Shown: in pieces, positions 5,168 to 10,280 of the stretch | How the letters are laid out: the number at the start of each line of letters is the position of its first letter | Numbering within the stretch: position 1 is the stretch's first letter | NCBI GenBank assembly: GCA_014379275.1 | Contig: JACMMA010000021.1 | Span: 1 to 10,280, forward strand | Direction of reading: 5' to 3' | DNA from: Armatimonadota bacterium | Lineage (GTDB): Bacteria; Armatimonadota; Armatimonadia; Armatimonadales; Armatimonadaceae | Length of the DNA stretch: 10,280 nucleotides | Position numbers and translations under genes: made by a program | Notes under the pieces: model-generated | What the model was told of the DNA's origin: nothing | Databases searched by the model: none | The model's input: only the letters and a program-made list of their open reading frames with translations

Positions 5168-6516
5168 GCCGGAATGCGCCGCCGCCTTCCTCGCTCCGGG
5201 CGCGGATGACGACCGGGTTTACGGCGTGGTTCACACTGGTAGCGTCCGTCGCCTGCGTGTTGTTTCTCCTCTGGTCGCGCGACATGGCGCGTCGGGATGT
5301 GCAGGAGAGGGTGCGTGCGGCAGCATGGCTGGTAGCGCACGAATGGGAGAATGATGCGGCGGCGCGACACGCGGCGAAAGCGATCAGCGAGGCGAAGGAA
5401 GACATGCGCCTCAATAACGTCGCCTTGTTCATCGTGGACGGTTCGGGGCGAGTGCTCGGCACGAACCGGATCTCCGCGCTATCCCTGCCCGAGATGCGCC
5501 GTCACGGATGGCTGGTCGTTGAGAAACCCGCCCGAAACGCCACGATCATTGCCGGGATGGACTGGCAGGCGACCGAGGCGATTCTGCACCGGCAAGCCCT
5601 GCTGCTGTTCCTGTTTACCTTGCTCGTCGTCGGCGCCGGGGGCGTGGCGACGTGGTTCCTGGTGGGGAAGACGCTCCGCCCCATCGGGGTGCTCGCCGAG
5701 GAAGCAAACTCGGCGTCCGCCGACCCGCTCCATGCGCGGTTACGGGCGCCGTCCGACGACGCCGAAGTGCGGCATCTGGTCGGCACCTTGAACGGCTTTC
5801 TGGAGCGGTTTCAGGAAAGCACCCGCGCCCGCGAGCAGTTCTACGCGGCCGCCGCCCACGAACTCCGCACCCCGCTCGCTGTACTGTCGGGGAGTATCGA
5901 ACTCGCACTGTCGCGCCCCCGTGCCGCGCTGGAATACGCGGAAACGCTCCGCGACTTGCAACGCGAAACGAAACGGCTGATCGCCCTCGCGGAAGGGTTA
6001 TTGACCCTGAACCGACTGCAAACACTCCCGCATGAGGAAGACCCGGAATGCGTGGATATCACAGAGCAGAGCCAGCGGATTCTATCGACGCTTCGACCTC
6101 TCATTCGGGAACGGGGCCTCCGTTTGAGTGAGGAATGGGCGACGGAAACCGCCGAAACGTTCGCCCCGCCGTCGCACGTGGCAATGCTTCTCCGGAACCT
6201 GATCGAAAATGCGGTGAAATACGCCCCAGCAGGGGGCACTGTCCGCGTCCAAACGCACCGCGAAGATGGAGAAATTCGTGTGACCGCCTACAACGAGTAC
6301 AAAAATGCTCGTAGCCTCCCCTTCGACCGGATCTACGACCCGTTTTTCCGGGCGGACCCGTCACGCTCCGCCGAAACGGGCGGCAATGGGCTGGGACTCG
6401 CTATCTGCCGGCGCCTTGCGGACGCGCACGGGTGGAGGCTACAACACGCGCCCATGGAAGACGGAATCGTCGTTGACGCGAGATTCCCGGTTGACCAGAA
6501 CGATCAGAACGCCTGA
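5164..6516 (+). CDS. Membrane sensor histidine kinase, partner of the upstream regulator
   Basis: The 450-residue protein has a cytosolic start, a first membrane helix (about 18-38), a periplasmic sensor region of about 105 residues (39-144) of no recognised family, a second helix (about 145-167), a HAMP linker (about 168-220), and a kinase core. The H box is AAAHELRTPLAVL with phosphoacceptor H232. The N box is NLIENAVKYAP (345-355), the F box FDRIYDPFFRAD (387-398) and the G2 box GGNGLGLAI (406-414). The G1 box, normally DxGxG, is degenerate: the matching stretch VTAYNEYKNA (373-382) has N377 in place of the adenine-contacting aspartate and lacks both glycines. Kinase activity may therefore be weakened or altered. 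Its ATG overlaps the regulator stop codon by four bases, and its 3' end overlaps the converging outer-membrane protein gene by 13 bases. The stimulus is unknown. Confidence 0.95.
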   Translation: MSRNAPPPSSLRARMTTGFTAWFTLVASVACVLFLLWSRDMARRDVQERVRAAAWLVAHEWENDAAARHAAKAISEAKEDMRLNNVALFIVDGSGRVLGTNRISALSLPEMRRHGWLVVEKPARNATIIAGMDWQATEAILHRQALLLFLFTLLVVGAGGVATWFLVGKTLRPIGVLAEEANSASADPLHARLRAPSDDAEVRHLVGTLNGFLERFQESTRAREQFYAAAAHELRTPLAVLSGSIELALSRPRAALEYAETLRDLQRETKRLIALAEGLLTLNRLQTLPHEEDPECVDITEQSQRILSTLRPLIRERGLRLSEEWATETAETFAPPSHVAMLLRNLIENAVKYAPAGGTVRVQTHREDGEIRVTAYNEYKNARSLPFDRIYDPFFRADPSRSAETGGNGLGLAICRRLADAHGWRLQHAPMEDGIVVDARFPVDQNDQNA

Positions 6517-8024
6517 CCGAGACCGAAGAAGAACAGGCTGTCTTCCTTCGACTGGGCGTAATCGAACGAGATGATCGTGGATTGATTCCACGCGAGCCGC
6601 CCCCCGACACCGTATGACGAGCGTATACGGTCGAAGTTCAGCGCCTGCCAGCGATCCCGGACCGTGCCCGCGTCCACGAACGGCGCGACGGAAAGCGCGA
6701 ACCGCTGCCGCCCGATCAGCGTTTCGGCGAGCCGCACCCGCAGTTCCAGGTTAGTAAACCACATCGCCCGCGCCATGAACCGGTTGGAGCGGTAGCCGCG
6801 CAGAGACCGCGCACCGCCGAGCGCGTTGACGCTCCCGTCGGGACTCCACTGATCTTGAAACTCAAAGAAAGGTGCGTCCGAGCCGAAGATGTTTCCCACC
6901 CCGACACGCCCGGCAAGCACCGTGCGCTGTCCGAACGGCAACTTTTTGAAGCCTTTCGCCTGGATAAAGAGTTTATCGAAATCGTACGAGGAACCGATCG
7001 CCGAGTTCGACAGTTCGTTCGCGATCTCGAAGTACACGCCGCGCGTCGGGTCGGGTTCGAAGTCGCGGGTGTCGTAGATGAGTGCTTGTTGCAAGATGGA
7101 GATCAATCCGCCGTCGAGTCCCGTCGCCCGCCCCATCGCGGCATCACGGGCGAGGAGCGAAATGCCGTTGGGAGCGGTCGTCGTCGCGCCCGTAACCGGG
7201 TCAACGGCAGTCGCATCCCGCCCCTGGAACGTCTCATAACTGAGGTTCTGGATTTCGTAGCCGCCCAGAACCCGCCATCGCCCGTTCTTTCCCAGCGCGT
7301 AGTCGGCCTTGACATTGAGCATCACCTCAGAATCCTCGAAGCGGTTGGATAAAGCATCGGTGACGAACGCCGCCTCGCCAGGTCCGCCGGGTCGGAGTAC
7401 CTTCCGTGCCGTTTCAAAGTCGGAGAACTTGTCGTAGGTCGGACCGCCCGCAGGTGTGGAGGGAAGGCGTAGAGGATTCAGGGTGTCCTCCGTGATGCCA
7501 AAATACAGGTTCGTCGGGTCTTTGCGCAGTTTCGCGTCCACTTTGACCCGCCAGCGCGAACCGTTGATATACGGGGCATCATAGGACAGCGTGAACTCCT
7601 GCGCGTCGTTGGAGGTGATGAAGGCATTCACATTCAACTTGGCGCGATACGGCGTGTACGCGAATAGCGGATCGTCGCGCTTACCGTTCCAGTAGATCGT
7701 GCCGCGAACGCCGTATCCGGTTCCTGCCACGGGGTCGGAGGAAATATCAGGAAGCCCCGTGACGAACAACCCTTCGCGCTTCTTCTTCAGGTCGGCGTCG
7801 GACAGGCGACGGGCACGGAAGTATTCCGGCACGTCGGGCGTTACCTTTTCGGGTGTGGGCGTCGCTTCCTGTGGCAGGGTCACCGGGGGCGTGGGTGTGG
7901 TGCTTTCCTGCGCATGGGTGATGAGGGCACAGGAGAACAGGGCACTGATAACGGCGAGTCCCGCCCCTGACCGTATGCAGTAGTGCTGTGTCCGTGTCGG
8001 CAAATGTCGTGCGTGTAGCGGCAT
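6504..8024 (-). CDS. Omp85/BamA-TamA-type outer-membrane beta-barrel protein without POTRA domains
   Basis: The 506-residue precursor has a signal peptide: basic residues before 19, a hydrophobic core at about 21-36, and a likely cut after THA at 38. A proline/threonine-rich linker (39-68) follows, then a barrel-like region. Markers of the bacterial surface antigen (Omp85) barrel are DTRDFEPDPTRGVYFE (318-333), LRGYRSNRF (408-416), which occupies the place of the VRGF/Y motif of the inward-folding loop, and VAPFVDAGTV (446-455). The last residue is phenylalanine, as usual for BAM substrates. The stretch between the linker and the barrel is too short for POTRA repeats, so a role in general barrel assembly or secretion, as in BamA or TamA, is unlikely without partners. 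A long loop lies at about 180-230. AAAAGGA (minus strand, 8037-8031) lies six bases before the ATG and fixes the start. The specific function is unknown. Confidence 0.85.
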   Translation of the reverse strand: MPLHARHLPTRTQHYCIRSGAGLAVISALFSCALITHAQESTTPTPPVTLPQEATPTPEKVTPDVPEYFRARRLSDADLKKKREGLFVTGLPDISSDPVAGTGYGVRGTIYWNGKRDDPLFAYTPYRAKLNVNAFITSNDAQEFTLSYDAPYINGSRWRVKVDAKLRKDPTNLYFGITEDTLNPLRLPSTPAGGPTYDKFSDFETARKVLRPGGPGEAAFVTDALSNRFEDSEVMLNVKADYALGKNGRWRVLGGYEIQNLSYETFQGRDATAVDPVTGATTTAPNGISLLARDAAMGRATGLDGGLISILQQALIYDTRDFEPDPTRGVYFEIANELSNSAIGSSYDFDKLFIQAKGFKKLPFGQRTVLAGRVGVGNIFGSDAPFFEFQDQWSPDGSVNALGGARSLRGYRSNRFMARAMWFTNLELRVRLAETLIGRQRFALSVAPFVDAGTVRDRWQALNFDRIRSSYGVGGRLAWNQSTIISFDYAQSKEDSLFFFGLGQAF

Positions 8025-8030
8025 GAAGAT

Positions 8031-8037
8031 TCCTTTT
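8031..8037 (-). promoter_or_regulatory. Ribosome binding site of the Omp85-type gene
   Basis: On the minus strand AAAAGGA is followed by six bases and then the ATG at 8024. This spacing supports the start that includes the signal peptide. Confidence 0.6.
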
Positions 8038-8248
8038 CGATGGTCGAGTTGGTATCGATTCGTCCATCAACAGCATAAAGGGAGTGACTGTGAGTCGCCT
8101 GAGTTGGATATGAGAATTCCCTCAGAAATGGACGTGATCTGCCTTGCTTCCGTCCGTGTTGATCATGACACCGAAACACTCTGCAGACTCCTAAAAATAA
8201 TTATCTGCGATGATGCCACCTGCGAAAAGCCGACGGGTCTGACCTTTT

Positions 8249-8252
8249 GGAG
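8249..8252 (+). promoter_or_regulatory. Ribosome binding site deciding the YqiJ-like start
   Basis: GGAG lies ten bases before the ATG at 8263. The reading frame is open further back to an ATG at 8023, but that region overlaps the start of the divergent gene and its translation does not resemble the family. The membrane helix begins soon after 8263. Confidence 0.5.
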
Positions 8253-8262
8253 AACCAACGGA

Positions 8263-8997
8263 ATGACGGGTTCGATCTATTTACAGTGGCACTATCTTGT
8301 TTTCATTGCACCCGCGGCGGCATCGGCATTTCTGCTGATCCTGTCGGGCATGCGGACCGGCAAGCACCGGTCACACCAGCGCGGCGCACACGGGGCGCGA
8401 CCTGCCGGAAGCGCAAGGGGCATTAAGCATACATCCCCGTCCGCCAAACATGCGGCGCGTACCCCCTCTGGAGCACGACGAAATCTCACCACCCCGGAAG
8501 TTGTGGGCACCCACGGTGCCGTCGAACTGTTTTTCGTGGTTACCGGATTCAATCGATTGTCGCCGCTTTTGCTCGCGCAAATGTTCTTTTTATGCGGCGG
8601 ATTGGCGGGCTTCTGGGCGAACCGATTACTGCTCCCGGACACCGCCCCCCCGACGGTCGCGCAATGGCTGCCTTGCCTGGGAATCGCTGTCGGGGTCGGC
8701 ATCATCGGGGCACGACTATCCGGTGAACTGATCGCCCGCCTGATGCCGCAAGACGCGTCGTCGGTCACACAGAGAGATGGGCTGATCGGACTGACTGGCA
8801 AGGTGGTTTTCCCAATCACTCAATCAAGCGGGCGCATCCACGTTTACGATGAGTTCGGGACATTACACGATGAGACGTGCCGCCTGGCTCCGGGTCAAGC
8901 CACGATAGACCGGGGCGGTTTCGCGTTCATTTCAGACCGCGATAGAACCGGACATTTTTTAGTTGAGGAAGCAGCAGAGCCAATCCGACTCCGCTGA
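8263..8997 (+). CDS. yqiJ: YqiJ-like membrane protein with C-terminal OB-fold (NfeD-related)
   Basis: The 244 residues suggest a partner of the flotillin encoded next. A first helix (about 11-29) is followed by a strongly basic, low-complexity stretch (about 31-77, rich in R, H, K, G and S), then two more hydrophobic segments (about 100-120 and 136-155). The C-terminal part (about 165-244) matches YqiJ of E. coli in the pattern PxDxSSxxT followed by IG (here MPQDASSVTQRDGLIG, 161-176), the IHVYDEFG strand region (192-199) and the final barrel strands, which form an OB-fold like that of NfeD proteins. In E. coli yqiJ and yqiK are neighbours, and NfeD-like proteins commonly pair with flotillins. 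The basic stretch makes it longer than the roughly 209-residue E. coli protein. The gap to the flotillin gene is 39 bases, so an operon is likely. The symbol is given by resemblance and context. Confidence 0.8.
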   Translation: MTGSIYLQWHYLVFIAPAAASAFLLILSGMRTGKHRSHQRGAHGARPAGSARGIKHTSPSAKHAARTPSGARRNLTTPEVVGTHGAVELFFVVTGFNRLSPLLLAQMFFLCGGLAGFWANRLLLPDTAPPTVAQWLPCLGIAVGVGIIGARLSGELIARLMPQDASSVTQRDGLIGLTGKVVFPITQSSGRIHVYDEFGTLHDETCRLAPGQATIDRGGFAFISDRDRTGHFLVEEAAEPIRLR

Positions 8998-9021
8998 TGA
9001 TGGTTGGAGGTGAATAGCACT

Positions 9022-9028
9022 AAGGAGG
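9022..9028 (+). promoter_or_regulatory. Strong Shine-Dalgarno deciding the flotillin start
   Basis: AAGGAGG ends at 9028. Two in-frame ATG codons follow, at 9031 (two bases away) and at 9037 (eight bases away). Only the second has normal spacing, so 9037 is preferred. The choice adds or removes two residues. Confidence 0.65.
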
Positions 9029-9036
9029 CTATGGAT

Positions 9037-10280
9037 ATGGGATTTTTGATCCTATTGTTTGGGGCGGTCGTTATCGTCGTCGGCATGCTGGGAATCGTTC
9101 CCGGAACCGGGGGCGTAATTCTGACCGCGGTCGGTGCCGCGATGATGGTCGCCGGTGTTCCTGCCGGACTGATGACGTTTTACCGGCGTACCAGTGCGGA
9201 CCAGGCGTTTGTGCGGACGGGGCACGGCGGGAGTTTAGTCGTACTCGACAACGGCGCGTTGGTCATTCCGGGACTGCATCGGTTACTGGAAATCAACCTG
9301 CGCACCATGAAACTCGGCGTCAACCCGCGCGGGCAGAACGCGCTCATCACGCGGGACAACTTACGGGCAAACGTCCTCGCGCAGTTCTACATCCGGGTCC
9401 AGGCGGATTCCGAGCATATTTTGAACGCCGCACGGTCGCTGGGAGAGTCATCGGTCAATGCCGAGGCGGTCGAGGGATTAGTGTCGGAAAAACTGGTTTC
9501 CGCCCTCCGGGCAATCGCGTCACAGATGGACCTGTTCGAGATCCACACCAAGCGCGACGAATTCGCCGAGCGGGTCAAAGAGCATGTCAAGTCGGACTTA
9601 GAGTCGAACGGTCTGTTACTGGAGTCGGTCACGATTTCGGAACTGGACCAGACCGACCCCGCCGACCTGTCGGACGACAACGTTTTCGACGCGCAGGGGA
9701 AACGCAAGATCACCGAGATCACGGCGGCGGCGGCGGTCGAGCGCAACGCATTAGAGCGGAACGCGGAGCAGGCACGAAAACTCAAGGACGTGGAAACCCG
9801 CCAGCAGATTCTGGGGTTGGAGCGGATGCAGGCGGAGTCCGAGGCGCAACAGGCGACCGAGATCGCCAAAGTCCGCGCCGATAAGGAACGCGAATCGCAG
9901 GAGGCGGTGATCACCCAGCAACGGCAGGTCGAACTCGCCAAGATCGAAAAAGACAAACAACTTCAGGCGCAGGAGATCGGTCGTCAGCAAGCGGTCGAAA
10001 CGCTCCGGGTGCAACAGGAGCAGGCGGTGCAGGCGGCGGGCATCGAAAAGGAAAAAGCGGTCAGCCTCGCCGGACTGATGAAACAGATCGCCGTCGCCGA
10101 GCAGGAGACCGCGCGGGCGAAGGCGGAAGAAGCCACGTTGGTCGCGTCCGCCGAGCGCGAACGCGCCAGCCAGCAAGTCACCACCGTCACGCAACTCGCG
10201 GAGGCGGAACGCGACGCGAACAAGAAACTGATCGCATCGCGTCAGGAGATCGAACAGGCGAAACTGCGCCAGCAGACCAC
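9037..10280 (+). CDS. yqiK: Flotillin-family (YqiK-like) SPFH protein, 3' end outside the window
   Basis: Flotillins are membrane-anchored scaffold proteins of membrane microdomains. The first 414 residues are visible. A hydrophobic N-terminal segment (about 2-46), one long helix or a hairpin, anchors the protein. It is followed by YRRTSADQAFVRTGHGG (49-65), the typical YqiK opening of the SPFH domain, which runs to about 225 and includes the strand ANVLAQFYIRVQA (111-123). The segment DDNVFDAQGKRKITEI (213-228) closely resembles the NVFDAQG hallmark of YqiK. From about 230 to the window end the protein is a highly charged, alanine- and glutamate-rich coiled coil (ERNAEQARKL, AKVRADKERE), the flotillin tail that drives oligomerisation. 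No frameshift is seen; the frame stays open to base 10280. It follows the yqiJ-like gene at 39 bases and should share its transcript. The symbol is by resemblance. Confidence 0.93.
   Translation, partial: MGFLILLFGAVVIVVGMLGIVPGTGGVILTAVGAAMMVAGVPAGLMTFYRRTSADQAFVRTGHGGSLVVLDNGALVIPGLHRLLEINLRTMKLGVNPRGQNALITRDNLRANVLAQFYIRVQADSEHILNAARSLGESSVNAEAVEGLVSEKLVSALRAIASQMDLFEIHTKRDEFAERVKEHVKSDLESNGLLLESVTISELDQTDPADLSDDNVFDAQGKRKITEITAAAAVERNALERNAEQARKLKDVETRQQILGLERMQAESEAQQATEIAKVRADKERESQEAVITQQRQVELAKIEKDKQLQAQEIGRQQAVETLRVQQEQAVQAAGIEKEKAVSLAGLMKQIAVAEQETARAKAEEATLVASAERERASQQVTTVTQLAEAERDANKKLIASRQEIEQAKLRQQT

Noticed and set aside
8086..8125. Short inverted repeats GACT/AGTC and CTGAG/CTCAG in the gap before the yqiJ-like gene, considered as operators.
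   Set aside because: The arms are only four and five bases, frequent by chance, and no second copy was found near other genes.
8023..8262. Upstream extension of the yqiJ-like frame to an ATG at 8023.
   Set aside because: It would start inside the divergent gene's start codon region, its sequence does not resemble the family, and a ribosome binding site supports the start at 8263.
9010..9036. In-frame GTG at 9010 or ATG at 9031 as the flotillin start.
   Set aside because: The GTG overlaps the GGAGG that would have to serve it, and the ATG at 9031 is only two bases from its Shine-Dalgarno; 9037 has normal spacing.
9387..9956. 189-codon minus-strand frame over the flotillin gene.
   Set aside because: It is a Ser/Cys/Arg-rich shadow of the repetitive Ala/Glu coiled-coil coding sequence.

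Overview
The window reads as chromosomal DNA from a diderm (Gram-negative-type) bacterium with a GC-rich genome, roughly 60% G+C by eye. The diderm inference rests on an Omp85/BamA-type outer-membrane barrel protein with a signal peptide and a C-terminal phenylalanine. The phylum cannot be fixed from the sequence. No rRNA, tRNA, CRISPR array, transposase or phage gene was seen. The genes are mostly housekeeping or cell-envelope functions.

Left part (1-2935). A class I SAM-dependent methyltransferase with a METTL21-type DxxY motif lies on the + strand (129-836) and is followed by a convincing intrinsic terminator (922-959). Facing it on the - strand are a SpoU/TrmH-family RNA 2'-O-methyltransferase (2935-2372) and then folC (2267-987), the folate-polyglutamate ligase. 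The 104-base gap between these two holds a long imperfect inverted repeat (26-base arms) whose right arm supplies the last codons and the stop of the RNA methyltransferase.

Middle (2936-4389). A 317-base region without a clear gene contains a short minus-strand reading frame with coding-like composition and a leader-like motif that also occurs just before the first methyltransferase gene. It is followed by a 378-residue protein made of three tandem YbjQ/UPF0145 domains, a family usually seen as single-domain proteins of about 105 residues.

Right part (4481-10280). An OmpR-family response regulator, possibly translated from a leaderless mRNA, overlaps by four bases a sensor histidine kinase whose G1 nucleotide-binding box is degenerate. 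The kinase converges on, and overlaps by 13 bases, a minus-strand gene for an Omp85-type barrel without visible POTRA domains. Divergent from that gene is a pair for a YqiJ-like membrane protein with an OB-fold tail and a YqiK-like flotillin, the latter cut by the window end. This half therefore groups envelope sensing, an outer-membrane barrel and a flotillin membrane-domain pair. Whether the two-component system controls its neighbours cannot be read from the sequence.

Nothing here is a clearly new defence or mobile system. The items most worth a second look are the triplicated YbjQ protein, the inverted repeat at the RNA methyltransferase/folC junction, the altered kinase ATP site and the two copies of the GTCC-hairpin/A-rich leader motif.
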